Shown in pieces: positions 1 to 7,293 of a stretch of DNA of 18,568 nucleotides. The DNA is from C7867-002 sp964646515 (lineage in GTDB: Bacteria; Patescibacteriota; Minisyncoccia; Phycocordibacterales; PALSA-1337): NCBI GenBank assembly GCA_964646515.1, contig CAZYES010000016.1, positions 1-18,568 of the forward strand, in the 5' to 3' direction. How positions within the stretch are numbered: the first letter of the stretch is position 1; every line of letters begins with the position of its first letter. The notes under the pieces were generated by a model. That model searched no databases. It worked only from the letters and a program-made list of their open reading frames with translations, and had not been told where the DNA came from. A program made the translations under genes and the position numbers.

Positions 1-36
1 TTGAAATGGCCTGTGGAAAAGACCACTTGTTACCGA

Positions 37-53
37 TGTACTCATCTAGTACA
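37..53. repeat. Inverted repeat upstream of gyrA
   Basis: Perfect 6-bp arms (TGTACT / AGTACA) separated by five bases, lying about 30 bp upstream of the putative gyrA -10 box. The position would suit an operator. Nothing else in the sequence identifies a binding protein. The rest of 1-129 contains only the gyrA promoter and leader; I could not support a gene there. Confidence 0.3.
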
Positions 54-78
54 AATACTGGCGGGGCTTTCTGTTTTT

Positions 79-87
79 TGCTATAAT
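79..87 (+). promoter_or_regulatory. Extended -10 promoter of gyrA
   Basis: TGC followed directly by TATAAT (82-87) forms an extended -10 element. No good -35 box is found 16-18 bp upstream, as is common for extended -10 promoters. The transcript would have a leader of roughly 35 bases before the ATG at 130, and that leader has no clear Shine-Dalgarno sequence. Confidence 0.5.
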
Positions 88-129
88 ATATAGTAATAAA
101 AGAGCAGGAATCTCTTTTAATTTAGTTTT

Positions 130-2637
130 ATGGTTGCCAAAAAGATTGTTAAAGGTGAGCCAGAGTCAAGTTCGAGAGCGCCAGGCACAGGAACTGGCAT
201 TATTTCGCGTAACATCACAACAGAGATGCGCGAATCGTATCTTGACTATGCCATGTCTGTTATCACTGCGCGCGCTTTACCTGACGTCAGGGATGGTTTG
301 AAGCCTGTGCACCGCAGGATTCTCTATGCCATGCACGAAAAGGGGCTAACATTTCAGTCCAAGTTTCGCAAATCGGCTGTGGTAGTCGGAGACGTTCTAG
401 GGAACTATCATCCTCATGGCGATGCCGCTGTTTATGAATCTATGGTAAAGATGGCGCAAGATTTTTCTATGCGTTCGCCTCTTGTTCAAGGACAAGGTAA
501 CTTTGGCAATATTGATGGTGATCCTCCTGCCGCAATGCGTTATACCGAGGCCAAGATGTCTCGTTTGTCAGCTGAACTATTGCGCGATATTGATAAAAAT
601 ACTGTTGATTTCCGTCCAAATTATGATGGTACTCGCAAGGAGCCGGTTGTTTTGCCAACGGCTGTTCCCAACTTACTCTTGAATGGTACTTTGGGCATTG
701 CCGTGGGTATGGCTACCAATATCGCTCCGCATAATCTACGCGAAGTTGTAGATGCCACTACTCACCTGATTGACAACAAAGAGGCCACTACTGAAGACCT
801 TTTGCAATTTATAAAAGGCCCTGATTTTCCGACTGGCGCGGTTATGTACGGCGAGAAAGATATTCATCACACTTACGCTACAGGTAGAGGCGGTATCACG
901 GTCCGTGGCGAAGCAGAAATAGTTGAAGACAAGAAAGGGCAGTATCAGATTGTTATTACTTCTATACCTTTTCGTGTCAATAAATCCGATCTTATTATTC
1001 GCATGGCCGATCTTGTTCGTGAGAAAGTCATCGAAGGCGTGAAAGGTTTGCGCGACGAATCTGACAAAGATATCAGGATAGTGATCGATCTCAAACAAGG
1101 TTCATATCCAGAAAAAGTTCTCAATCTACTCTACAAACATACCCAACTCGAAGACGCTTTTCATGTCAATACTGTTGCCTTGGTCGATGGGGTGCCCCAT
1201 ACACTTTCTTTGAAATCAATTCTGGAGGAATTTATAAAGCATCGTATTATAGTAGTAAGGAGGCGTACCCAATTTGACCTGACGAAAGCAGAAGACCGTG
1301 AGCATATATTATTGGGTCTGAAGAAAGCTTTGGATCATATAGATGCCATTATTACTCTCATTCGCGCCTCCAAAGATGTGCTAGAAGCCCATTCTGGCCT
1401 TATGAAGAAGTTTAAATTTACCGACAAACAGGCCACAGCTATTCTCGAAATGAAGCTACAGAGACTTGCCGGTCTAGAGCGCAAGAAAGTCCTCGACGAA
1501 TTAGAAGAAATACAAAAGTTGATTACTAGTCTGAAAGAGATTCTCGGTAGTGAAAAGAGAGTGCGAACTCTCATCAAAAACGAGCTAAAGGATATTCGCG
1601 AAAAGTATGGTGATGATAGAAGGACCAAAATCGTGAAGCACGGTGTAAAGGATTTCAATCCGGAAGACTTGATAGCTGATGAAGAGTCAGTGCTCGTGCT
1701 TACTAAAGGTGGCTATGTCAAACGTACAGATCCTTCGGAATACCGCAAACAAAGGCGTGGTGGCGTAGGTGTCGTCGATCTAGATACCAAAGAAGAAGAC
1801 TTTATTTCACATCTCGTTTTTGCTACTACTCATAACGATCTACTTTTCTTTACAGATAAAGGCAAGGCCTATCAAATAAAAATGTATGACATACCAGAAG
1901 GTAGGCGCGCGACAAAAGGCAAATCGGTGATGAATTTTTTGTCATTGTCCGATGGAGAACGGGTGACCTCGATTCTTCCTATGCCCAAGAATAAGAAAGA
2001 AGCCGAAGGACTTTCTCTCATGATGGTTACCAAGAATGGTACAGGCAAAAAGTCATCAGCCAAACATTTCAAGGATGTGCGTCGTTCGGGATTGATCGCA
2101 ATCACTCTTGATCGTGGCGATGAACTCATATCTGCTTCATTTGTATCCAAAAATGATGAAGTGGTCATTGTCACTAGAGAAGGCCAGTCGATACATTTCA
2201 AGGAAAGTGATGTGCGTGAAATGGGAAGAAATGCCACAGGTGTTCGAGTCATACGTCTTGCGGAAGAAGACGCCAAAAACAAGGTCACTGCTGATAGTGT
2301 TATTTCTGCCGGTGTTGTTTCTAGAGAAGCCAAGAATCCTTCACTATTTGTCATGGGGGCAAATGGTTATGGCAAAAAGACCAAATTATCCGAATACAAG
2401 GTTCAAAATCGTGGAGGCTCTGGTGTTCTTACTATGAATGTAACGCCAAAAACTGGACGCCTAATCGCTGCCAAAGTTGTCACTGATGATGACGAAGAAA
2501 TAGTCGCCATGTCCAAAAAGAGTCAAGTTATCCGTGTTGATTTGAAAGAGATTCCGACTCTAGGAAGGTCTACTCAGGGAGTCAGGGTGATGAAGTTACG
2601 AGAAGGCGATTCATTGGCCTCGCTTATTTGTTTATAA
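130..2637 (+). CDS. gyrA: DNA gyrase subunit A
   Basis: GyrA, the breakage-reunion subunit of the type IIA topoisomerase that introduces negative supercoils; works as A2B2 with GyrB, which is not in this window. The 835 residues match the usual length. The N-terminal catalytic part carries the SYLDYAMSVI and RALPDVRDGLKPVHRRI signatures (residues 36-64), the quinolone-pocket helix around HPHGDAAVYES (94-104), and the catalytic Tyr138 in AAMRYTEAK. The C-terminal beta-pinwheel carries the GyrA box QRRGGVG at 541-547, which separates GyrA from ParC. The residue equivalent to E. coli Ser83 is Ala99 and the Asp87 equivalent is Glu103. Start at ATG 130 leaves a roughly 30-residue polar N-terminal extension before the first conserved motif. 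No Shine-Dalgarno sequence precedes it. First gene of a plus-strand run. Confidence 0.97.
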   Translation: MVAKKIVKGEPESSSRAPGTGTGIISRNITTEMRESYLDYAMSVITARALPDVRDGLKPVHRRILYAMHEKGLTFQSKFRKSAVVVGDVLGNYHPHGDAAVYESMVKMAQDFSMRSPLVQGQGNFGNIDGDPPAAMRYTEAKMSRLSAELLRDIDKNTVDFRPNYDGTRKEPVVLPTAVPNLLLNGTLGIAVGMATNIAPHNLREVVDATTHLIDNKEATTEDLLQFIKGPDFPTGAVMYGEKDIHHTYATGRGGITVRGEAEIVEDKKGQYQIVITSIPFRVNKSDLIIRMADLVREKVIEGVKGLRDESDKDIRIVIDLKQGSYPEKVLNLLYKHTQLEDAFHVNTVALVDGVPHTLSLKSILEEFIKHRIIVVRRRTQFDLTKAEDREHILLGLKKALDHIDAIITLIRASKDVLEAHSGLMKKFKFTDKQATAILEMKLQRLAGLERKKVLDELEEIQKLITSLKEILGSEKRVRTLIKNELKDIREKYGDDRRTKIVKHGVKDFNPEDLIADEESVLVLTKGGYVKRTDPSEYRKQRRGGVGVVDLDTKEEDFISHLVFATTHNDLLFFTDKGKAYQIKMYDIPEGRRATKGKSVMNFLSLSDGERVTSILPMPKNKKEAEGLSLMMVTKNGTGKKSSAKHFKDVRRSGLIAITLDRGDELISASFVSKNDEVVIVTREGQSIHFKESDVREMGRNATGVRVIRLAEEDAKNKVTADSVISAGVVSREAKNPSLFVMGANGYGKKTKLSEYKVQNRGGSGVLTMNVTPKTGRLIAAKVVTDDDEEIVAMSKKSQVIRVDLKEIPTLGRSTQGVRVMKLREGDSLASLICL

Positions 2638-2719
2638 CTAGGCGTCATTACATATTACAGGGATATTGGCAATGAATAGATATCCCCACTACTCTGGTGC
2701 TATAGCCCACATTTTACTG

Positions 2720-2725
2720 TATAAT
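2720..2725 (+). promoter_or_regulatory. -10 box placed for a leaderless transcript
   Basis: A perfect TATAAT ends six bases before the ATG at 2732, so transcription would be expected to start at or next to that ATG. No convincing -35 box lies 16-18 bp upstream. The same -10 / six bases / ATG geometry is seen at pth (16437-16449). Confidence 0.4.
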
Positions 2726-2731
2726 GTGGCT

Positions 2732-3247
2732 ATGTTTTCAAACCCCGCATCCAATCTAAGCAAATTGGATCTGAAAGATGGCATGAAGGTTGTTGATCTT
2801 GGCGCAGGATCTGGTTTTTATACTTTTGAAGTTGCCAAAAGAGTTGGTCCGAGTGGCAGGGTTTATGCAGTTGACGTGCAAAAAGATCTGATGGAGAGAT
2901 TGCGCGGGGTAGGCGTTGCGCAAGGTTTACGCAATATTGAAGTCATTTGGGGTAATGTAGAAAAAATTGGAGGCACCAAACTTCGTGAAGCTATTGCCGA
3001 TTGCGTCGTTGCTTCCAATGTACTTTTTCAGGTCGAAAAGCCCGATGATTTTGTACTGGAGATCAAACGTATTTTGAAGCCAGAGGGTAAGGTCTTGGTT
3101 GTCGACTGGAGCGAGGCGTCCGCTCTCAGCCCCAAGACGCTTGTTCCTGCCATGAAGGCGCAGGTGTTATTCGAAAAAGCTGGTTTCAAATTGGAGCAGA
3201 GTTTCGACGCGGAGGACCATCATTATGGCATGATATTTAAAAGGTAA
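2732..3247 (+). CDS. Class I SAM-dependent methyltransferase
   Basis: Rossmann-fold methyltransferase using S-adenosylmethionine; substrate unknown. Counting from ATG 2732 (171 residues), motif I is VVDLGAGSGFY at 20-30, the SAM-ribose acidic residue is in VYAVDVQ (about 48), a NVLFQVE motif lies near 97-103, and the protein ends with an HHYGMIFK strand. This resembles a small UbiE-like methyltransferase type frequent in CPR genomes (recalled, not searched). Start choice: the frame is open back to TTG 2666 and ATG 2672, the latter preceded by AGGGA, giving up to 22 extra residues (193 in all). I prefer 2732 because the conserved part begins there and a -10 box sits six bases upstream. It lies 94 bases after gyrA and 15 bases before the solute-binding-like gene, so it may also be read from the gyrA transcript. 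Confidence 0.8.
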   Translation: MFSNPASNLSKLDLKDGMKVVDLGAGSGFYTFEVAKRVGPSGRVYAVDVQKDLMERLRGVGVAQGLRNIEVIWGNVEKIGGTKLREAIADCVVASNVLFQVEKPDDFVLEIKRILKPEGKVLVVDWSEASALSPKTLVPAMKAQVLFEKAGFKLEQSFDAEDHHYGMIFKR

Positions 3248-3262
3248 ATCGAGAAATTCAAA

Positions 3263-4561
3263 ATGAAAATTTCTAAATTTCAAATTATTACATTAGCAGT
3301 ATTTGTGATTTGTATTGTTGCCGGAGTAGCCACTTTTGCTCTGTACAAAGGTAAAGATAGAGGTACATCTCTACCTCCGATAACAGTCTGGGGCACATTT
3401 CCAGCCAATACATTCAACAAATATGTTTCTGACATAAACAATGGTCTTGCGCAAGGCGTCTCTATTTCGTATGTTCAAAAAAGCGCGGATGTTTTTTCTT
3501 CGGATTTTGTCAATGCCTTAGCTAGGGGCACTGGTCCAGATGCTATCCTGATTACGGCAGATTCAATTCTCTCTCATAAAGACAAGTTAACGCTTGTGCC
3601 CTATACAGCTCTTCCACAGAGAGCATTCATGGATAGTTATATTCAAGAAGCCAATATATACCTGTCAGAAGATGGTGTATTGGCTATACCGTTTACCATA
3701 GATCCCTTGGTTATGTACTGGAACAGAGATACGTTTAATGTTGCCGGTTTGGCGACGTATCCAAAGTATTGGGATGAATTTTATTCTTTGAGTCAAAAGC
3801 TTACGGTCAAAGACCAGAATGGCAATATCAGAAAATCGGCTATCGCCATGGGAGTATTTAGTAATATTACCAACGCCAGAGAGCTCTTGGGCTCTTTGCT
3901 TTTGCAGTCTGGTAATCCCGTAACGGCCTTGGGCAGGGATGGGTTTTTCGCAAGTACCATAAAGGTTGGCGTGTCGGCCGATCCTAGTCCTGCTATAAAA
4001 TATTTTACCCAGTTTGTTGATCCTTCCAATGCCAACTATTCATGGAATCGTGCCATGCCCAATGACAAGTCAGCATTTTTGTCAGGAGTCTTGACCACTT
4101 ATTTTGGTTTTGCTTCAGAGCTTGCCGGTATTCGTGATAAAAATCCAAATCTAAATTATGACGTTGCTCCTTTACCGCAATTGCGCACGGGCGGTCAAAA
4201 AACCACCTACGGTCGTCTGTACGGTTTTTCTTTTGTCCGCGCTTCGGCCAAAGCCAATTCTGCTTATGAGATTGTTTCTATCTTGACCAAGCCACAGTAT
4301 CTCTCGAGTCTATCAGAGACAATGTATTTGCCAACTGTCATGAATGAGCTCATTGCCCAAGGTTCGACTGACCCCTATATCTCTATATTCAATCAAGAGG
4401 CTCTCATTTCCAAGACTTGGTTAGACGCCGATCCTGCTTCGTCGAGACAGATTTTGAGTAGTGTTATCGAGTCTATTACTAGTGGCAAAAAGACGATACA
4501 AGAGGCTCTACGGGACGGCGGAGACCAGTATGATGTAATTCTTAGGAAGGCCGTTCAATAA
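3263..4561 (+). CDS. Membrane-anchored extracellular solute-binding-like protein
   Basis: 432 residues resembling the family 1 (MalE-type) periplasmic binding proteins of ABC importers. After an N-terminal membrane segment (about residues 8-27) comes a first-lobe strand TVWGTF (41-46), a RGTGPDAILI motif (88-97), and the hinge-region pattern running from GVLAIPFTIDP to YPKYWDEF (138-173), typical of sugar-binding members. No lipobox is present: Cys17 has Ile at -1, so the protein seems held by an uncleaved helix rather than lipid. No permease or ATPase gene is next to it. The downstream pilin-like gene begins two bases after its stop, indicating one mRNA and probably coupled translation. It could therefore be an importer subunit acting with distant permeases, or a binding protein recruited to the pilin-like complex. 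Fold call fairly firm; role uncertain. Confidence 0.75.
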   Translation: MKISKFQIITLAVFVICIVAGVATFALYKGKDRGTSLPPITVWGTFPANTFNKYVSDINNGLAQGVSISYVQKSADVFSSDFVNALARGTGPDAILITADSILSHKDKLTLVPYTALPQRAFMDSYIQEANIYLSEDGVLAIPFTIDPLVMYWNRDTFNVAGLATYPKYWDEFYSLSQKLTVKDQNGNIRKSAIAMGVFSNITNARELLGSLLLQSGNPVTALGRDGFFASTIKVGVSADPSPAIKYFTQFVDPSNANYSWNRAMPNDKSAFLSGVLTTYFGFASELAGIRDKNPNLNYDVAPLPQLRTGGQKTTYGRLYGFSFVRASAKANSAYEIVSILTKPQYLSSLSETMYLPTVMNELIAQGSTDPYISIFNQEALISKTWLDADPASSRQILSSVIESITSGKKTIQEALRDGGDQYDVILRKAVQ

Positions 4562-4563
4562 TC

Positions 4564-5097
4564 ATGAAAAAATTTATAATTACAAATTTCATGCGCATAA
4601 CATATCCGAGATTGAGGATTATGGTAACTTCTGTTATTTTTTTGCTCGCAATTCTGGCCTCTTCCAATGGCAATCTTTTTATTGCCAACGCCGAAGGAGT
4701 AAATACGATCAATTCTCCACAATCGACCAATATCAAAGATCCAGGTTTTAAGTTGATTGTTTGTGACGGTCCCGCTCAAGCCAACTCTGAAAAGGATCCA
4801 AAGTATGTTCCTTGTGATTTCAATGGCCTGATGAAGACGATTCAGCATCTGATCAATGTCGCTATGGTCGCCGGTGTTGTTGTGGCTATATTTGGTTTCT
4901 GCTATGCAGGGTTTCTGTATATTACGAGTGGCTCGCAACCAGGCAAAAGGACTGAAGCCAGCAAGATATTCAAAAATATCGGTTTGGGGTTTATAATAAT
5001 GCTGTCCGCTTGGTTTATTGTCTACCAGATACTGAGTTGGCTTACGGGGGATTCTGGCTTTAGTGCTTTGCTAGGTAAACCAAGTAAACCAAATTAA
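4564..5097 (+). CDS. T4SS pilin-like membrane protein 1
   Basis: 177-residue exported membrane protein, first and longest of six tandem paralogue-like genes. A signal peptide with basic residues (K2, K3, R11, R16, R18) and a hydrophobic core at 20-32 would be cleaved near ANA-EG (43). The mature part has two cysteines (67 and 84, in VCDGP and VPCDFNG), then two membrane helices at about 93-120 and 137-160 separated by a basic loop with GKR. This layout matches the CPR families annotated as type IV secretion pilin / TrbC-VirB2-like (two helices, small exported subunit). The Cys pair probably forms a disulfide outside the membrane. It starts two bases after the solute-binding-like gene. No Shine-Dalgarno sequence is visible, which fits re-initiation. 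Confidence 0.75.
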   Translation: MKKFIITNFMRITYPRLRIMVTSVIFLLAILASSNGNLFIANAEGVNTINSPQSTNIKDPGFKLIVCDGPAQANSEKDPKYVPCDFNGLMKTIQHLINVAMVAGVVVAIFGFCYAGFLYITSGSQPGKRTEASKIFKNIGLGFIIMLSAWFIVYQILSWLTGDSGFSALLGKPSKPN

Positions 5098-5099
5098 TC

Positions 5100-5603
5100 A
5101 TGAACTATTCCAAACTTCAATCGCTTAGATATTTTATTGCTTGCGTCTTTGTGTTGTGTTTATCTACTGCGTTTTTGTTAACCCTTAATGCTGATGTGGC
5201 TATAGTGCAAGCTACCGGAGAATCTAGTGTCCAATCTAATCCTAGAGAGTCTAGTGAACAATCCAACCCAGGTTCTCAATCAGTTTTTACTTTAACCAAT
5301 CCATTGCAAGGTAGGGGGATAAACTCTATAGGTGGTTTGGCTATGAGTTTTGTGGAAATAATAAGTTACATCGTTGTTCTTATTGCCGTTCTGGCTTTTA
5401 TTTATGTAGGTTTTCAGTACATTATCTTTTCTGCCCAAGGCAACTCTGCCAAGATAAAAGAACTACATAAGTGGCTGTTATGGATAGTTGTTGGAACCGC
5501 CATAGTTATCGGAGCCAGAGTGCTAGTCGAGATCGTCATCAATACTATATCCGCAACAGGGACAGTCAGTCCGGGTGTGATTCAAAGTGTTAGTAATCTT
5601 TGA
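5100..5603 (+). CDS. T4SS pilin-like membrane protein 2
   Basis: 167 residues. N-terminal hydrophobic segment 11-29 (signal peptide or anchor), then a polar Ser/Gln/Asn linker with an internal duplication (ESSVQSNPR / ESSEQSNPG, 41-58), then two membrane helices at about 83-108 and 124-148 joined by a polar basic loop (SAQGNSAKIKELHK). The same two-helix hairpin as its neighbours but a distant relative by sequence. Starts two bases after gene 1; the junction bases (TAATCATGAA) are the same as at the solute-binding / gene 1 junction, suggesting coupled translation. No gene symbol can be given with confidence. Confidence 0.7.
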   Translation: MNYSKLQSLRYFIACVFVLCLSTAFLLTLNADVAIVQATGESSVQSNPRESSEQSNPGSQSVFTLTNPLQGRGINSIGGLAMSFVEIISYIVVLIAVLAFIYVGFQYIIFSAQGNSAKIKELHKWLLWIVVGTAIVIGARVLVEIVINTISATGTVSPGVIQSVSNL

Positions 5604-5637
5604 GCTAGTCCATTATAAACCCATAACAATATACAAA

Positions 5638-6003
5638 GTGAAATATATTAAATATTATATTACTGGTATCTTGGTAGCTTCGTTTCCTATAATGGCGTTT
5701 GCGACCACTAACAAGAAACTGTCGGATGTTATTGCTCTCATTGCCGGATATTTGAACCAGATCTTGGCTCTGCTTATGGGAGTGGCTGTTGTTATGTTTG
5801 TCTACTACGTCGTAAAATATTTTATTCAGCCAATAGAAGTCAAGAGATCTGAAGCGGCACAATATGTGATGTGGAGTCTTTTGGGTTTTTTTGTCATACT
5901 ATCGATGTGGGGCCTAGTGAATATACTTATATCCACTTTTGACCTGGGTCAAGATAGCTCACCTGGGTCTTGGACCAATATTAACAATCTATTTCCTAGA
6001 TAA
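5638..6003 (+). CDS. T4SS pilin-like membrane protein 3
   Basis: 121 residues from a GTG start at 5638. This start gives a clean signal peptide: Lys-rich n-region (K2, K5), hydrophobic core and a cleavage site near AFA-TT (22-23). The open frame extends upstream to GTG 5587, overlapping gene 2 by 17 bases, but that start would bury the signal peptide behind 17 extra residues. Two membrane helices at about 41-63 and 77-99; the second ends in the shared MWGLVNILISTF motif seen in genes 4 and 5. Probably the same operon as genes 1, 2 and 4. An exported membrane subunit of the pilin-like set by context and architecture. Confidence 0.7.
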   Translation: MKYIKYYITGILVASFPIMAFATTNKKLSDVIALIAGYLNQILALLMGVAVVMFVYYVVKYFIQPIEVKRSEAAQYVMWSLLGFFVILSMWGLVNILISTFDLGQDSSPGSWTNINNLFPR

Positions 6004-6014
6004 TAAATACGAAC

Positions 6015-6341
6015 ATGAATACAGGTATGAACCAAATCGATAACGTAAATAATTTGATTACAAGACTGGCCACTCTGGGCGATGTTATTGTATATCTACT
6101 AGTTGCTCTTGCAGTTATTTTCGTTGTTTATAATATTGTTATATATCTCATCAAGGGAGATGATCCGGCCACAAAGGGAAAAGCTGGTTTGAATATCTTG
6201 TGGGGCATAGCGGGTCTGGCCATAATCGTCTCTCTTTGGGGGCTTGTCAATATTTTACTCAATACTTTTGGTACGAATACAAATCCGCCGGTACAACTCC
6301 CCAATGCCAATTTTGTCTCAGGTACGCAAAATAACCCCTAG
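6015..6341 (+). CDS. T4SS pilin-like membrane protein 4, no signal peptide
   Basis: 108 residues with two membrane helices (about 24-46 and 59-81) around a KGDDPATKGKAG loop, followed by an Asn/Pro-rich tail. Over 59 residues from YLLVALAVIF to the NTF motif it is identical to gene 5 at 44 positions, so the two are clearly duplicates. Unlike genes 1, 2, 3 and 5 it has no N-terminal hydrophobic segment: the start MNTGMNQIDN is polar and no upstream start in frame restores one, because a stop codon closes the frame shortly upstream. It may insert directly through its first helix, or have lost the signal. It begins 11 bases after gene 3. Confidence 0.75.
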   Translation: MNTGMNQIDNVNNLITRLATLGDVIVYLLVALAVIFVVYNIVIYLIKGDDPATKGKAGLNILWGIAGLAIIVSLWGLVNILLNTFGTNTNPPVQLPNANFVSGTQNNP

Positions 6342-6355
6342 ACGCTTTTTAGGGG
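6335..6355 (+). terminator. Weak hairpin at the end of pilin-like gene 4
   Basis: CCCCTA (6335-6340) pairs with TAGGGG (6350-6355) around a loop containing TTTT. It overlaps the stop codon of gene 4. A T-run does not follow the stem, so it is at best a partial terminator or an mRNA-end stabiliser before the new promoter at 6431. Confidence 0.25.
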
Positions 6356-6430
6356 CTGGTGAATAGGCGCATGGCATATATTTGTATATTAAAGTAATCC
6401 ACAGGCATACAGGGAAATGATTTGTCGGTA

Positions 6431-6439
6431 TGTTATACT
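6431..6439 (+). promoter_or_regulatory. Extended -10 promoter of pilin-like gene 5
   Basis: TGT followed by TATACT (6434-6439) is an extended -10 element without a recognisable -35 box. It sits in the 143-bp gap between genes 4 and 5, the only sizeable gap in the pilin-like cluster, so genes 5 and 6 may be transcribed separately from genes 1-4. Confidence 0.4.
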
Positions 6440-6449
6440 ATAAAAAGTT

Positions 6450-6463
6450 CTATTAATTAATAG
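6450..6463. promoter_or_regulatory. Perfect 14-bp palindrome in the leader of gene 5
   Basis: CTATTAATTAATAG reads the same on both strands. It starts 10 bases after the -10 box, covering the expected first transcribed bases. That position suits a repressor operator. AT-rich palindromes also arise by chance in such sequence, so confidence is modest. Confidence 0.35.
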
Positions 6464-6484
6464 ATTATTATAATTTAAATCAAT

Positions 6485-6892
6485 ATGAAAAAAATTGTCG
6501 CGCTTCTTATGGTATCTATGGTTCCGGTGGCAGAAGTAGCCGCTCAACAGGGAGGAACCATGTTAGTTACTGATGTAAACTCTTTAACTTCCAAAATCAT
6601 TGGTATTGGCAATATAGTTGCCTATTTGCTTGTTGCTTTGGCGGTTATTTTTATTATTTATAATGTTGTCATATATCTTGTCAGAGGAGCCGATCCTGCC
6701 GCAAAAGCAAAAGCTGGTGGCAATGTTTTGTGGGGTATAGTCGGTTTGTTTGTAATAGTCTCTGTGTGGGGTTTGGTAAATATTTTGACGAACACATTCA
6801 AAACCACTCCTACCAATCAACCTATCCCAAATCTTGGCACAATCGTTAATACAGGTGGTCTTCCTGGGAATCAGATTCCCGTAGTTCAATAA
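6485..6892 (+). CDS. T4SS pilin-like membrane protein 5
   Basis: 135 residues. Signal peptide MKK plus hydrophobic core with cleavage near VAA-QQ (20-21); membrane helices at about 44-66 and 79-101 around a RGADPAAKAKAG loop; Pro/Asn/Gly-rich tail. This is the signal-bearing twin of gene 4 (44/59 identical in the helical core). Transcription probably starts from its own extended -10 at 6431-6439; no Shine-Dalgarno sequence is visible before ATG 6485. Expected to be an exported small subunit inserted in the cytoplasmic membrane like VirB2/TrbC pilins, but no VirB ATPase or channel gene is in this window to confirm a secretion system. Confidence 0.8.
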   Translation: MKKIVALLMVSMVPVAEVAAQQGGTMLVTDVNSLTSKIIGIGNIVAYLLVALAVIFIIYNVVIYLVRGADPAAKAKAGGNVLWGIVGLFVIVSVWGLVNILTNTFKTTPTNQPIPNLGTIVNTGGLPGNQIPVVQ

Positions 6893-6903
6893 TTCAGTTG
6901 TCT

Positions 6904-7227
6904 ATGTCTCTTCTTTCGTTTGTACCCAGCGCCCTAGCGGCTGTCGACATGACTGCCTTTGGGAGAGTTGTTGACCCTATAATTTCTAACATTATTTATC
7001 CGATTGTTGGCCTAATGTTTGGTATTGCAGTATTAGTTTTTGTCTATGGTGTTATTCAGATGATCATACACGGTAACGATCCCGATAGTCGCAAAAAGAG
7101 CCAAAATACTATGATGTATGGTGTTATTGGGCTCTTTATAATGGTATCGGCATGGGGGATAATATGGGTTATATCCAATACGGTCAAAGAGTTGGGGCAA
7201 ACGAGACAAACGACGACGATACGTTAG
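6904..7227 (+). CDS. T4SS pilin-like membrane protein 6
   Basis: 107 residues from ATG 6904, 11 bases after gene 5. The frame also allows TTG 6898. The N-terminus is a very short hydrophobic stretch ending in an ALAA-V site with no basic n-region, so signal peptide function is doubtful or atypical. Two membrane helices at about 30-56 and 71-92 around HGNDPDSRKKS, then a Thr/Arg tail. The MYGVIGLFIMVSAWGIIW segment parallels the WGI-GL-IVS-WGLVNI helix of genes 4 and 5. Last gene of the plus-strand cluster; it converges on the minus-strand island at a shared terminator. Confidence 0.75.
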   Translation: MSLLSFVPSALAAVDMTAFGRVVDPIISNIIYPIVGLMFGIAVLVFVYGVIQMIIHGNDPDSRKKSQNTMMYGVIGLFIMVSAWGIIWVISNTVKELGQTRQTTTIR

Positions 7228-7240
7228 TATTGGTTGTAAG

Positions 7241-7282
7241 GTAATAAAAGCAGGCCACAAAGAAAGATCTCTGTGGCCTGTT
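7241..7282 (-). terminator. Rho-independent terminator of the lipoprotein gene, possibly bidirectional
   Basis: CAGGCCACA (7251-7259) pairs perfectly with TGTGGCCTG (7272-7280). On the minus strand the stem is followed by CTTTTATT, a usable U-tract. On the plus strand it is followed by TTCGTTGTTT, so it may also end the pilin-like transcript. It lies 12 bases beyond the lipoprotein stop. Confidence 0.8.
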
Positions 7283-7293
7283 CGTTGTTTACG

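Noticed and set aside
1..93. Partial genes at the left edge, on either strand (including an ATG at 45 reading minus)
   Set aside because: Several frames are open over this short stretch; none has a start with a ribosome site or a recognisable product, so I could not choose.
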